Shown here piece by piece: positions 37,478 through 46,479 of a stretch of 64,000 nt of DNA (positions are counted from its first letter, which is position 1; every line of letters starts with the position of its first letter). This stretch comes from Streptococcus infantarius subsp. infantarius ATCC BAA-102. GTDB lineage: Bacteria > Bacillota > Bacilli > Lactobacillales > Streptococcaceae. The DNA lies in contig NZ_DS572682.1 in NCBI RefSeq assembly GCF_000154985.1, positions 1-64,000 of the forward strand, written 5' to 3'. The notes under the pieces were generated by a model. That model saw only the letters and a program-made list of their open reading frames with translations. It searched no databases and was not told where the DNA came from. The translations under genes were made by a program, and so were the position numbers.

Positions 37478-38056
37478 ATGAAAATTACGGTTTATTTGGG
37501 GTCAAGTTTTGGGAATGACCCGATTTATAAGGAAAATATCATTGAATTAGGTCATTGGTTAGCCAAACAGAAGCATCAATTAATCTATGGTGGCAGTAAA
37601 GATGGTCTAATGGGCGTTTTGGCAGATACGGTTTTAGCTGATGGCGGAGAGGTTTATGGCATTATTCCGCTTGATTTTAAAAAGCGTGAAAAAGCTCATT
37701 TGCATTTAACAGATCTAACTTTGGTGGCTGATATGGATGAGCGTAAGCGACTCTTAATGGATAATGGGGAGCTTTTTTTGGCTTTTCCAGGTGGTCCCGG
37801 AACCCTTGAGGAAATTGTCCAAGCTTTTTCTTGGGCACGCATTGGGCTGCATCATAAGCCTTGCCTTTTTCTTAATTTGAATGGTTATTATAATCCTCTT
37901 AAAGAACTTTTTGACCAAATGGTAACCACAGGATTTTTGAGACAAGAAGACCGTGATAAGGCTATTTTTGTAGATGATTTAAAGGCTCTGCAAAAATTTG
38001 TAAAAGCTTATCAAAGTGAGGAAAATGATAGATCTCAAAGCTTTATTTGCAAGTGA
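37478..38056 (+). CDS. LOG-family (TIGR00730) nucleotide hydrolase
   Basis: A 192-aa Rossmann-fold protein with the lysine decarboxylase-like GGSKDGLMG (about 39-47) and FPGGPGTLEEI (about 104-114), the PGGxGTxxE signature of LOG phosphoribohydrolases that cleave nucleoside 5'-monophosphates. The bacterial role is uncertain. TATAAT is about 33 bases upstream. The 3' end overlaps the next gene. Confidence 0.87.
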   Translation: MKITVYLGSSFGNDPIYKENIIELGHWLAKQKHQLIYGGSKDGLMGVLADTVLADGGEVYGIIPLDFKKREKAHLHLTDLTLVADMDERKRLLMDNGELFLAFPGGPGTLEEIVQAFSWARIGLHHKPCLFLNLNGYYNPLKELFDQMVTTGFLRQEDRDKAIFVDDLKALQKFVKAYQSEENDRSQSFICK

Positions 38057-38573
38057 TAAAGAGTTAATGGCGATTTTAACCATAATAGCTGAGCTTGAGC
38101 TGCCAGATGCTTGGTTAGCTGCGGGGACACTTCGTAATTACCTTTGGAATGCCTTATCAGGAAAGCCGGGTTTGTCGGATGCAAGTGACATTGATGTTGT
38201 TTTTTTTGACCCTGAGACAACTTATAAGAAGACTCAAGTTATTCAAGAACAGCTTCAAGCGGCTTACCCTAGTTATCAATGGGAAGTCAAAAATCAGCTC
38301 TTTATGCATGGTCACAGTCCGCACACAGCCCCTTATCAAAATGCTAGAGATGCTATCAGTAAATATCCAGAACGCTGTACAGCTATAGCAGCACGTTTAA
38401 AAGATGGGGATTTAGAATTATTTTTGCCTTACGGTGATGATGATATTGTTAATTTTGTCGTCCAACCCACTCCACATTTTTTAGCTGATAAAGATCGTAT
38501 GGTAGTTTATCATGATCGCTTGAAAAAGAAAGATTGGCAAAAGAAATGGCCGCGCTTGCAAATTCTAGCGTAA
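38025..38573 (+). CDS. Nucleotidyltransferase-family protein (DUF925-like)
   Basis: A 182-aa protein with the nucleotidyltransferase-like AAGTLRNYLWN and DIDVVFFDPE (the Asp-x-Asp metal site). ATG 38025, with GTGAGG a few bases upstream, overlaps the LOG gene by 32 bases; GTG 38016 is a possible longer start. Function unknown. Confidence 0.82.
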   Translation: MIDLKALFASDKELMAILTIIAELELPDAWLAAGTLRNYLWNALSGKPGLSDASDIDVVFFDPETTYKKTQVIQEQLQAAYPSYQWEVKNQLFMHGHSPHTAPYQNARDAISKYPERCTAIAARLKDGDLELFLPYGDDDIVNFVVQPTPHFLADKDRMVVYHDRLKKKDWQKKWPRLQILA

Positions 38574-38637
38574 AGAACTAGAATGAAGGTGTAAAGTCTC
38601 TTCTAAATTACTCAGAACACGAGCTTATTTGTGTTTA

Positions 38638-38672
38638 AAGTCCGAAATGTTAGGTTTCGGGCTATTTTTTGC
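38638..38672 (+). terminator. Terminator before copY
   Basis: AGTCCGAAA pairs with TTTCGGGCT (one G-U) around a short loop, followed by a run of six T. Confidence 0.85.
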
Positions 38673-38680
38673 AGTTATAG

Positions 38681-38709
38681 TTGACAAATTTAGACGATAG
38701 AAATATAAT
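38681..38709 (+). promoter_or_regulatory. Promoter of copYAZ
   Basis: TTGACA and TATAAT with a 17-base spacer, a near-consensus promoter. Confidence 0.85.
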
Positions 38710-38712
38710 AAA

Positions 38713-38726
38713 TTTACAAATGTAAA
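38713..38726. promoter_or_regulatory. cop operator (CopY-binding site)
   Basis: TTTACAAATGTAAA contains TACAnnTGTA, the known CopY box, placed at the predicted transcription start. Copper displaces zinc from CopY and releases it. Confidence 0.85.
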
Positions 38727-38754
38727 CCAAAAAAGATATTTAGAAAGGAATGCT

Positions 38755-39186
38755 ATGTCAATTTCAAAATCAGAATGGGAGATCATGCGCGTGATTTGGA
38801 CCAAAGATGCGGCAACGAGTGGTCAGATTCTTGAGATTCTAGGTGAAAAAAATAGCTGGACAGCCTCAACGGTTAAGACTTTTTTGAAACGTCTAGTTGA
38901 TAAAGGTTATTTGACAAGAAAGAGGTCTGGTAAAGCTTTTATCTACTCAAGTCTCTTGTCTGAGCAAGAAGCCATGAACCAGCAAGCTGATGATTTATTT
39001 AATAAATTTTGTCAGCGCAAGCACAAGACTATTCTTGAACATTTGCTAAAAGAAACGCCAATGAGACTTTCTGACATTGCTGATTTACAAGCTCTGCTAT
39101 CATCCAAAGAAAAAGAAGCTTTGGATGAAGTACCGTGTAATTGTATTCCTGGACAATGTCGTTGTAAAGAACATCTTGGTCTTTAA
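38755..39186 (+). CDS. copY: Copper-responsive repressor CopY
   Basis: A 143-aa winged-helix repressor of the BlaI/MecI/CopY family. The N-terminal DNA-binding domain has SISKSEWEIMRVIW and WTASTVKTFLKRLVDKGYL. The C-terminal metal site CNCIPGQCRC matches CxCx4CxC, which binds zinc or two Cu(I). AGAAAGGAA precedes the ATG. Controls its own operon through the cop box. Confidence 0.95.
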   Translation: MSISKSEWEIMRVIWTKDAATSGQILEILGEKNSWTASTVKTFLKRLVDKGYLTRKRSGKAFIYSSLLSEQEAMNQQADDLFNKFCQRKHKTILEHLLKETPMRLSDIADLQALLSSKEKEALDEVPCNCIPGQCRCKEHLGL

Positions 39187-39223
39187 CGGTTGATTTGTGA
39201 GATTTCTGATAGGAAGGTATCTT

Positions 39224-41462
39224 ATGAAAAAAGAAGAAGTCTTTGTCATTGATGGCATGACATGCGCGGCCTGTGCATTAAATGTCGAAAATGCTGTCAA
39301 TAAAATAGATCATGTCGATTCAGCGGTTGTTAATCTGACAACAGAGAAGATGACTGTACGCTACAATCCTGACTTAGTCAGTGAAGCTGAGATTGAAAAA
39401 GCTGTTGTGGATGCTGGGTATGGCGCTTGTGTCTTTGACCCAACAACAGCTAAAAGCCAATCAGAACGCCAGAGCGAAGCCACTCATAATATGTGGCATA
39501 AGTTTTTGTGGTCAGCGGCTTTTTCGATTCCCTTGCTTTATCTATCGATGGGTAGCATGATGGGATTGTGGGTGCCGAAGGCTATTGGCATGAGTGAGCA
39601 TCCTTTGATTTTTGCGCTGGTTCAGCTTGCATTGACTTTACCAGTCATGTACTTTGGACGCCGTTTTTATGTTAATGGTTTTCGTGCTTTGTTAAAAGCG
39701 CATCCTAATATGGATTCTTTAGTCGCTCTGGCAACGAGCGCAGCATTTCTTTATAGTCTTTATAGCACTTACCACATTGCCTTAGGCCATGTGCATCACG
39801 CGCATATGCTTTATTTTGAGTCTCTTGCTGTGATTTTGACCTTGATTACCTTGGGAAAATATTTTGAAACCTTGTCGAAAGGTCGAACATCCGATGCCAT
39901 CCAAAAATTATTAACTTTATCTGCTAAAGAGGCGACTCTTATCCGTGATGGAGCTGAGCAGACAATCTCAATTGATCAGGTTCAAGTAGGTGACCTTATC
40001 TTGGTCAAGCCAGGTAGAAAAAATTCCTGTTGATGGTTATGTGGTGTCAGGACATTCGGCTATCGATGAATCAATGTTGACGGGTGAAAGTATTCCAGTA
40101 GAGAAAGTGGCAGATGATAAGGTATTTGGTGCTTCTATTAATGGACAAGGTTCGCTAACTATTCGAGCTGAAAAAGTCGGTGACGAAACGCTTTTAGCAC
40201 AGATTGTTAAATTGGTAGAAGATGCTCAACAAACTAAAGCGCCTATCGCCAAGATTGCTGATAGGGTTGCTGGGGTTTTTGTGCCAGCAGTTATGACTAT
40301 TGCTTTGGTCACTTTCTTATTCTGGTATTTTGCCAAGGGCGAAAGTTTCGTCTTTGCACTCCAAGTCGCTATCGCCATTTTGGTGATTGCTTGTCCTTGT
40401 GCGCTTGGTCTTGCCACACCAACAGCCATCATGGTCGGAACTGGACGCGGTGCTGAAAATGGGATTCTTTACAAACGTGGTGATGTCCTTGAAAATACTC
40501 ATCATATTGATACCATGGTCTTTGATAAGACAGGAACCATCACGCAAGGAAAACCACAAGTTGTTGATATTATTGCCTATCACGGTGACGAAAGTAAGCT
40601 ACTTGGTCAGGTTGCATCTATTGAAAAATATTCAGAACACCCACTTAGTCAGGCGATTGTGGAAAAAGCTAGCGCTGAAAAACTTGTTTTAGCAGAAGTT
40701 GAAAATTTCACTTCTCTAACAGGACGAGGTTTACAAGCTGACCTTGCTGGGCAGACCATTTACGTTGGTAACCGCAGGTTGATGGAAGAGTTACAAGTTG
40801 ACTTGACCGCAAGTGAAACAGCGGTGCTGGCTGCGACCCAAAAAGGTCAAACTCCGATTTATATCTCGGCTAATGAGCAACTGCTAGGAGTAATTACTGT
40901 AGCGGATTTGTTAAAAGCAGACAGTAAAGAGACCGTCGCCAAATTGCAAAGTCAAGGTATTGATGTTGTTTTATTAACGGGAGACAACAGCAATACCGCG
41001 CAAGCTATTGCCAAACAAGCTGGAATCAAGACTGTGATTAGCGAAGTCTTGCCTGACCAAAAATCACAAGCTATTAAGGACTTGCAGAGCCAAGGAAAAA
41101 TGGTCGCTATGGTCGGTGACGGGATTAATGATGCGCCAGCGTTAGCAGTAGCGGATATTGGGATTGCGGTAGGTTCAGGAACTGACATTGCTATTGAGTC
41201 AGCGGATATTATTCTGATGAAACCAGAAATTTCTGATGTTCTAAGAGCCTTAAGCATCAGTCGTTTGACGATTAAAGTGGTTAAGGAAAATCTCTTCTGG
41301 GCATTCATCTACAATATTCTAGCGATTCCAGTTGCGATGGGAGTTTTGTATCTCTTTGGTGGACCTTTGCTTAATCCAATGATTGCAGGACTTGCTATGG
41401 GCTTTAGTTCAGTGTCAGTGGTTCTAAATGCCCTTCGCTTAAAATACATGACATTAAAATAA
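39224..41462 (+). pseudogene. copA: Copper-exporting P1B-type ATPase CopA with a one-base frameshift
   Basis: Cu(I) exporter. The first frame (ATG 39224) has the heavy-metal domain DGMTCAACALNVENAV and four membrane helices and reaches LILVKPG, where it shifts and stops at 40033. The second frame continues [23 protein letters not shown], with the ion site [13 protein letters not shown], the phosphorylation site FDKTGT and GDGINDAP, ending at 41462. One extra A in or beside the six-A run at 40016-40023 accounts for the break; corrected length is about 745 aa. Either a real inactivating frameshift or a homopolymer sequencing error. ORF boundaries otherwise look fully conserved, which favours a recent change or an error. 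Confidence 0.9.
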
Positions 41463-41473
41463 AGGAGTTTCTC

Positions 41474-41680
41474 ATGGAAAAAACATATGAAGTAACAGGC
41501 ATGAAATGCCAAGGTTGTGTCACAAAAGTGACTGAAAAATTATTAGCTGTTCCTGGTGTGAAAGCAGTTAATGTTGATTTAGAGAAAAAACAAGCGACTA
41601 TCACAGGACGTCCGTTTAAGTTCTTTTTAAAACGTGCGCTTAAAGGAACAAAATTTAGCCTCGGACAAGAAATTAAGTAA
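41474..41680 (+). CDS. copZ: Copper chaperone CopZ
   Basis: A 68-aa heavy-metal-associated domain with the copper-binding GMKCQGC at about 9-15. It hands Cu(I) to CopY or CopA. The C-terminal part (RPFKFFLKRALKGTKFSLG) differs from a plain HMA fold end. AAAGGAG precedes the ATG; last gene of copYAZ. Confidence 0.92.
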   Translation: MEKTYEVTGMKCQGCVTKVTEKLLAVPGVKAVNVDLEKKQATITGRPFKFFLKRALKGTKFSLGQEIK

Positions 41681-41686
41681 AATTTA

Positions 41687-41713
41687 GAAAAACAGAGCTT
41701 GCTCTGTTTTTTT
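41687..41713 (+). terminator. Terminator after copZ
   Basis: AAAACAGAGC pairs with GCTCTGTTTT around a TT loop, followed by more T. Confidence 0.88.
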
Positions 41714-41769
41714 ACTTCTTTAAAAATGATAAACTAGTCTAGTAAGAAAAAATATAGTTTGGAATCAAA

Positions 41770-42396
41770 ATGAGGATGAATGTTTGGGATTTATTAAGTA
41801 TCATTGGTTCTATCGCCTTTGCTTTATCTGGGGCAATCGTCGCGATGGAAGAAGATTTTGATATACTTGGGATTTTTATCCTTGGTTTTGTGACTGCCTT
41901 TGGTGGCGGAGCTATTCGTAATCTTTTGATTGGTTTGCCGATTAGCGCCCTCTGGTCTCAGAGTCAGTGTTTTTATTTTGCCTTGGCAACCATGTTATTT
42001 ATCATGGTATTTCCAAATATCATTACTCACAAAGGTTGGCGAAAAGCAGAAGTCTTGACGGATGCTATTGGTCTTGCGGCTTTTAGTGTTCAAGGGGCCA
42101 TGTATGCTGTTAAACTTCATCAACCTTTAAGCGCTGTGATTGTCGCAGCTGTTTTGACTGGTGCAGGTGGCGGGATTGTCCGAGATATCTTAGCTGGTCG
42201 AAAACCAAGTGTGCTTAGAAGTGAAGTATACGCTGGTTGGGCAATTTTAGCGGCGCTTGCGATTTATTTTAAAATCGTTCATAATGATCCAGGCTATTAT
42301 GTATTAGTTTTAATTCTGACAATCTTACGTATGATAGGCTACTGGCGTCAGTGGCATTTGCCAAAAATTAAACGGAAGGTCACTAAAAATGATTAA
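41770..42396 (+). CDS. TRIC-type (YicG/UPF0126) membrane protein
   Basis: A 208-aa protein with about seven membrane helices and the duplicated glycine-rich motifs of the bacterial TRIC cation-channel family: FGGGAIRNLLIG (about 57-68) and GAGGGIVRDILAGRKPS (about 136-152). Possible monovalent cation channel. ATG 41770 is used; ATG 41776 is an alternative. The 3' end overlaps the Cof gene. Confidence 0.85.
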   Translation: MRMNVWDLLSIIGSIAFALSGAIVAMEEDFDILGIFILGFVTAFGGGAIRNLLIGLPISALWSQSQCFYFALATMLFIMVFPNIITHKGWRKAEVLTDAIGLAAFSVQGAMYAVKLHQPLSAVIVAAVLTGAGGGIVRDILAGRKPSVLRSEVYAGWAILAALAIYFKIVHNDPGYYVLVLILTILRMIGYWRQWHLPKIKRKVTKND

Positions 42397-43201
42397 ATTA
42401 ATTGCAATCGATTTAGATGGAACATTACTTAATTCAGATAAAAAAATTCCTGAAGAAAATGTCAAAGCAATCCAAAAAGCTGCACAAGCAGGGGTAAAAA
42501 TTGTTCTTTGTACAGGACGTCCAAAGTCAGGAATTCTTCCATTTTTTGAAAAATTGGGCTTGGGTGATGAAGAATATATCATCATGAATAATGGTTGCAC
42601 CATTTACAATACCAAAAATTGGGAACTTGTTTTTCATGCTCAAGTCACAAATGAAGAGCTAGATAAATTGAATGAAGCTGTTGCTAATTACCCAGATGTT
42701 TGCTTAACCTTGACAGGTGAAAAACATTATTACGCTGTAGGTGAAGAAGTTCCAGAACTTGTCCAATACGATGCTGGTCTTGTCTTCGATAACGCTCATG
42801 CAGTCACACTTGATGAGATGAAGGCGACAGACGAAATCATCTTCCAAGCTATGTACATGGCAAAAGCGCCACAATTAAATTCATTTCAAGAAGCAAAAGA
42901 AATAGCTTTGGCTAAAGATTTTAGTGTGGTTCGTAGCCAAGAATATATCTTTGAAGCTATGCCAAAAGGCTACACTAAAGCAACAGCTCTTAAAGCTTTG
43001 TCAGAAAAACTTGGCTTCTCACCAGAGCAAGTCATGGCACTTGGTGATGCTGCCAACGACCTTGAAATGCTTGAATTTGCTTATCATAGCGTTGCTATGG
43101 GAAATGCGACAGACGAAGTCAAATCTATTTGCCGCTACGAAACAACAACTAATGACAATGCCGGAGTAGCTCAGGCTATTTACGATTATGTCTTGAAATA
43201 A
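42389..43201 (+). CDS. Cof-type HAD-IIB phosphatase
   Basis: A 270-aa phosphatase with AIDLDGTLLNSD at about 6-17, CTGRPKSG and the C-terminal GDAANDLEMLEFA. Close to the YidA branch of sugar-phosphate phosphatases. GGAAGG precedes the ATG, which lies inside the preceding gene, so the two are coupled. A second Cof paralogue is at 18348-19163. Confidence 0.9.
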   Translation: MIKLIAIDLDGTLLNSDKKIPEENVKAIQKAAQAGVKIVLCTGRPKSGILPFFEKLGLGDEEYIIMNNGCTIYNTKNWELVFHAQVTNEELDKLNEAVANYPDVCLTLTGEKHYYAVGEEVPELVQYDAGLVFDNAHAVTLDEMKATDEIIFQAMYMAKAPQLNSFQEAKEIALAKDFSVVRSQEYIFEAMPKGYTKATALKALSEKLGFSPEQVMALGDAANDLEMLEFAYHSVAMGNATDEVKSICRYETTTNDNAGVAQAIYDYVLK

Positions 43202-43203
43202 TA

Positions 43204-43236
43204 AAAATACCGACCTAATTATGGTCGGTATTTTCT
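43204..43236. terminator. Bidirectional terminator
   Basis: AAAATACCGACC pairs with GGTCGGTATTTT around a 7-base loop, serving the Cof gene and the convergent TetR gene. Confidence 0.9.
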
Positions 43237-43238
43237 TC

Positions 43239-43796
43239 TTATAAGAAAAGTGGCAAACCGATTGCAGCTACTTCCTCAGCAGGGATACGCATGTCATCAG
43301 CTACCCAGTTTGAAAGAACTGAGATGATGGCGTTACTCCAGAAAGAATTTGTGTAGCGTGAATCATGTTTTTTCTTGAACCTTTGGTAAGCTTTTAATCG
43401 TTTAGAGACGATGCCCGTCAAGAGTTTTTCAAGGCGTTGTTCAAAAATTAAGCCAAGAACTTGTGCCTCTTTTTTGGCTTCATTCAGAATGAAAAGCCAA
43501 GCTTGGGAGAGCTGACTTCTCAAATCAAATGCTTTGAGACCACGAAAAATGCGACGAACGATTTGGGTTAGAATAGACTCTAAAATAGCTTCTTTAGACT
43601 TATAATTACGGTAGAAAGCGTTGCGTGAGACACCTGCTTTGGCAACGAGTTCTGAAATCGTAATTTGGTTCAAGGTTTTCTTTTCAAGAAGGAGCAAAAG
43701 TGCAGTTTCTAGCGCTTCACGTGTCAATTTTCGTGATTCTTTATTAGAAACTTTCAAATTTTGCAAGGACTTTTTTGAAATTGTCTTTTCCGTCAT
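43239..43796 (-). CDS. TetR/AcrR-family transcriptional regulator
   Basis: A 185-aa regulator. The N-terminal helix-turn-helix (ALETALLLLLEKKTLNQITI to VSRNAFYRNYKSKEAIL, about 28-72) is typical of TetR. The C-terminal ligand domain is not recognisable. Target unknown. Transcribed away from degV, a possible target by position only. Confidence 0.85.
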   Translation of the reverse strand: MTEKTISKKSLQNLKVSNKESRKLTREALETALLLLLEKKTLNQITISELVAKAGVSRNAFYRNYKSKEAILESILTQIVRRIFRGLKAFDLRSQLSQAWLFILNEAKKEAQVLGLIFEQRLEKLLTGIVSKRLKAYQRFKKKHDSRYTNSFWSNAIISVLSNWVADDMRIPAEEVAAIGLPLFL

Positions 43797-43928
43797 GACA
43801 AAACCCTCTTACTTGTGACATCTGATTGTTTTTAATACTAAGATAAAGGCATTAATGATATAATTTTAGGTGAAAATAGTTTGTTTGTCAAATGAATTTA
43901 AATCTCGAATGGATTGGAGGAAATAGAT

Positions 43929-44774
43929 ATGACTTGGAAAATTGTGACTGATTCAGGTTGTGACCTTCGACGTATTGAAGAGCTTGCAGAACACACAGAA
44001 TTTCAAAATGTCCCACTAACAATTCAAATTGGTTCAGAAATTTTTGTGGATGATGAAGGATTAGATGTTGCTAATATGATGACAACCATGTACGCAAGTC
44101 CTGTTTCATCAAAATCAAGTTGCCCTAGCCCAGATGCTTTCTTACAAGCTTACCAAGGTGCTGAAAATGTTATTGCCATCACGATTACAGGTAATCTTTC
44201 AGGAAGTCAAAATAGTGCTCAGGTTGCAAAATATATGCTTTTGGAGGAGCATCCAAATGTCAATGTTCATGTTATCGACTCTTTGTCTGCAGGTGGTGAG
44301 ATTGATTTAATCGTTGAAGAATTAAATCGTTTGATTGCTAAGGGCCTAAGCTTTGATGAAGTGGTCGAAGCTATCACGGATTATCAAGAGAAGACAAAAT
44401 TGTTGTTTGTTTTGGCACGTGTGGATAACCTTGTCAAAAATGGACGTTTGAGTAAGCTAGTCGGGAAAGTTGTTGGACTTTTGAACATTCGCATGGTTGG
44501 TAAGGCAAGTGACGAAGGAAAATTGGAACTCCTACACAAAGCGCGTGGTCAAAAGAAAGCTGTTCAAGCAACCGTTGAGGAAATGTTTAAAGAAGGTTAC
44601 CAAGGTGGCAAGGTTATGATTGCTCACGCAAATAACGAAAAAGCTTGTCAACAATTGAGTGACAAAATCAAAGAAAAATACCCACAAGCTGATGTTCGCT
44701 TTATCCCAGCATCAGGTCTTTGCAGCTTTTACGGTGAAGATGGCGGTATTTTATTAGGATACGAAACAGCGTAA
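43929..44774 (+). CDS. DegV-family fatty-acid-binding protein
   Basis: A 281-aa DegV/FakB-like protein, a family that binds fatty acids for phosphorylation by FakA. It has KIVTDSGCDL at the start, the SSCPSPDAFLQAY region, ITGNLSGSQNSA and VIDSLSAGGE near the lipid site. ATG 43929 follows GGAGGAAATA. TATAAT is about 70 bases upstream. Confidence 0.9.
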   Translation: MTWKIVTDSGCDLRRIEELAEHTEFQNVPLTIQIGSEIFVDDEGLDVANMMTTMYASPVSSKSSCPSPDAFLQAYQGAENVIAITITGNLSGSQNSAQVAKYMLLEEHPNVNVHVIDSLSAGGEIDLIVEELNRLIAKGLSFDEVVEAITDYQEKTKLLFVLARVDNLVKNGRLSKLVGKVVGLLNIRMVGKASDEGKLELLHKARGQKKAVQATVEEMFKEGYQGGKVMIAHANNEKACQQLSDKIKEKYPQADVRFIPASGLCSFYGEDGGILLGYETA

Positions 44775-44782
44775 GTCAATAT

Positions 44783-44815
44783 AAAACTGCATGAGTATGA
44801 CTCATGCAGTTTTTG
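44783..44815 (+). terminator. Terminator after the DegV gene
   Basis: AAAACTGCATGAG pairs with CTCATGCAGTTTT around a 5-base loop, followed by T. Confidence 0.9.
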
Positions 44816-44849
44816 TATACTAATGAAAAAAGTCTTAAATAAAATCAAT

Positions 44850-44887
44850 TTCAAGCCATTATTGCCGCTTCAAGCCATTATTGCCGC
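44850..44887. repeat. Tandem 19-bp duplication
   Basis: TTCAAGCCATTATTGCCGC occurs twice head to tail. It is flanked by AAAATCAA (about 44841) and TTGATTTT (about 44890), so the duplication sits in the loop of a potential hairpin. Confidence 0.8.
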
Positions 44888-44932
44888 AATTTGATTTTAG
44901 GACTGTTTGCGAGTGAAATGAGCAACAAAAAA

Positions 44933-44960
44933 GATACTTTCACACGGCAGAAAGTATCAG
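44933..44960 (-). terminator. Hairpin downstream of the YgjV-like gene
   Basis: GATACTTTC pairs with GAAAGTATC around an 8-base loop. On the minus strand a T-rich stretch follows (complement of ACAAAAAA). A second stem, GTCTTGAT/ATCAAGAC at about 44979-45000, overlaps the gene end. Confidence 0.6.
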
Positions 44961-44992
44961 AAAATGAGTTTATTTCTAGTCTTGATGAAAAA

Positions 44993-45505
44993 TCAAGACT
45001 TATTTTTCTTATGATTAAGTGAACTGTATTTTGAAATAGCAATTAAGGTTGTTAGTGTGATGACAATATCCATAAGTAAAGCAGGATAAGCTTTAATAGT
45101 GAAGTCATAAAATGCCCAGAGTACCATATTTTCAACAGTAACCCAGCGTAACCATTGCACTTTATCAGTTGCAAAAGAGACGATAGTATACGATACTGAA
45201 GAAATTAACGGAAGTAAGCCAATCAAACCAAGGTTGTTAAAATAAGTCCCCGCAGAAACTTGGATAATCACTAAAATAATGGTTGTGTAGATGGAATCCC
45301 AGTGTTTAATCATTAACGTGTTACGAATAATAGACACGCTGATAGAGATGGCGCCAGTGTAACCACCGAGTAAAAAATTAGCAATCATCGTAAAGAAATA
45401 ATCCGATAATTGCCAAGTTAACATAGTTTTTTTCGTTTTAGCAAATGATGAAATGGCTAAGCAAGTTGCACCAATTGCTGAGAAGATAAATCCAATTGAA
45501 ATCAT
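44993..45505 (-). CDS. YgjV-family membrane protein
   Basis: A 170-aa protein with five or six hydrophobic helices, matching the YgjV inner-membrane family (N-terminal GFIFSAIGATCLAISSFAKT, NFLLGGYTGAISISVS). Function unknown. Its ATG shares a base with the stop of the preceding repeat protein (TAATG), so they form an operon. Confidence 0.78.
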   Translation of the reverse strand: MISIGFIFSAIGATCLAISSFAKTKKTMLTWQLSDYFFTMIANFLLGGYTGAISISVSIIRNTLMIKHWDSIYTTIILVIIQVSAGTYFNNLGLIGLLPLISSVSYTIVSFATDKVQWLRWVTVENMVLWAFYDFTIKAYPALLMDIVITLTTLIAISKYSSLNHKKNKS

Positions 45506-46116
45506 TAATAGCTATAATAAGTGTAAGTACCATCAGTTGTAACTGATGTAGGAGTGCGAGAGGCATTGTTTGGGTCAATAGTAGACTCAGTTGTGCTGTC
45601 AGAAGATGCGGCAGTATCTGTATCTGTAGTTGCTGTATTGGCAGCAGCAATAGCGTTAGAAACAGCATCAAGACGTGCTTGAAGTTGATCTTTAGTAGCT
45701 TGGTTAGTTAGCACATCAATCGCAGCTTGAGCAGCAGCAACATTGTCGCTTGTTTGATTGTCTTCAGCAGTTTTTACAGCATTTTCAGCATTTGTTTGAT
45801 TTGTCACTTCAGCAGAAACAGCATCTAATTGAGATTGAAAATCTGTTTTCTTAGCTTCATCAGAGATTTTGTTGATAGCCGCTTGTGCATTTGTCACAGC
45901 TTCATCAGATGGATTAGCTTGAGCAGCTGATAACAATTCTTGGGCTTTAGCTTCTAAGTCAGTTTGACTAGAAGAGGAAGAACTGATTGAGCTTTTTGGT
46001 TGTGAACTTGACGTATTAGTCTTTGTATTACCAAAGAAAAGGTAAATACCACCAGCAAAGGCAATTAAAATGATACTTAAAATAAAATAAGTAACTTCAC
46101 TTTTTGAGGCTTTCAT
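45505..46116 (-). CDS. Membrane-anchored extracellular repeat protein
   Basis: A 203-aa protein. Start ATG 46116 (MKASKSEVTYF) has GAAGGAG upstream; an earlier ATG at 46200 is rejected. One membrane helix (about 9-29) is followed by a Ser-rich spacer and two copies of a roughly 40-residue helical module (NAQAAINKIS to LDAVSAEV, then AAQAAIDVLT to LDAVSNAI). A Thr/Ser/Asp-rich tail ends in TYTYYSY. No LPXTG. Probably surface exposed, held by the N-terminal helix. Function unknown. Confidence 0.75.
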   Translation of the reverse strand: MKASKSEVTYFILSIILIAFAGGIYLFFGNTKTNTSSSQPKSSISSSSSSQTDLEAKAQELLSAAQANPSDEAVTNAQAAINKISDEAKKTDFQSQLDAVSAEVTNQTNAENAVKTAEDNQTSDNVAAAQAAIDVLTNQATKDQLQARLDAVSNAIAAANTATTDTDTAASSDSTTESTIDPNNASRTPTSVTTDGTYTYYSY

Positions 46117-46479
46117 GAAAACTCCTTCTATAATAAAATAAATGTGATGTGATAAAGAAGTTGTTATCACATTTTTGATAATAAACGTATTTAGTAGCAT
46201 TCTGTGGCAAGCACAGCGTCCTTAACTATTATAACATATAAATGACAGCGCATTAATTTTTTTCTAAAAAGCTCCCTCAAATTTTAGTATTTTTATCATT
46301 TATGTTTAGAAATGGCTGCTAAAAAGGGGAAAATGACCGCTTATCTTAAAAGAGTAGTATTTTTCAGTTAGTTATCAATTTAGAAAAAGCTTAAAAAACG
46401 CTTGTTTGTTTTCTTTGAATACATTAAAATGGAAGTATCGGGTTTTTCCGGTAAAATTATAATATTTGAGGATAAGACT
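46117..46479. other. Divergent spacer between the repeat protein and the Na/Pi pseudogene
   Basis: AT-rich, no gene. On the minus strand TGT-TATAAT (46228-46233) is an extended -10 for the repeat-protein operon. On the plus strand TATAAT (46458-46463) followed by GAGGATAAG is the former promoter and ribosome site of the Na/Pi gene. Confidence 0.5.

Noticed and set aside
39990-40060. Programmed ribosomal frameshift in copA
   Set aside because: The known copA frameshift makes a short chaperone just after the first metal domain, whereas this break is in the actuator domain and would need a +1 shift. Mutation or sequencing error is simpler.
44850-44887. CRISPR-like repeat
   Set aside because: Only two adjacent copies with no spacer and no cas genes anywhere in the window.
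46117-46200. Longer N-terminus for the surface repeat protein from ATG 46200
   Set aside because: The extra 28 residues are upstream of a good GAAGGAG ribosome site at ATG 46116, and only the shorter form begins with a typical basic-then-hydrophobic anchor.
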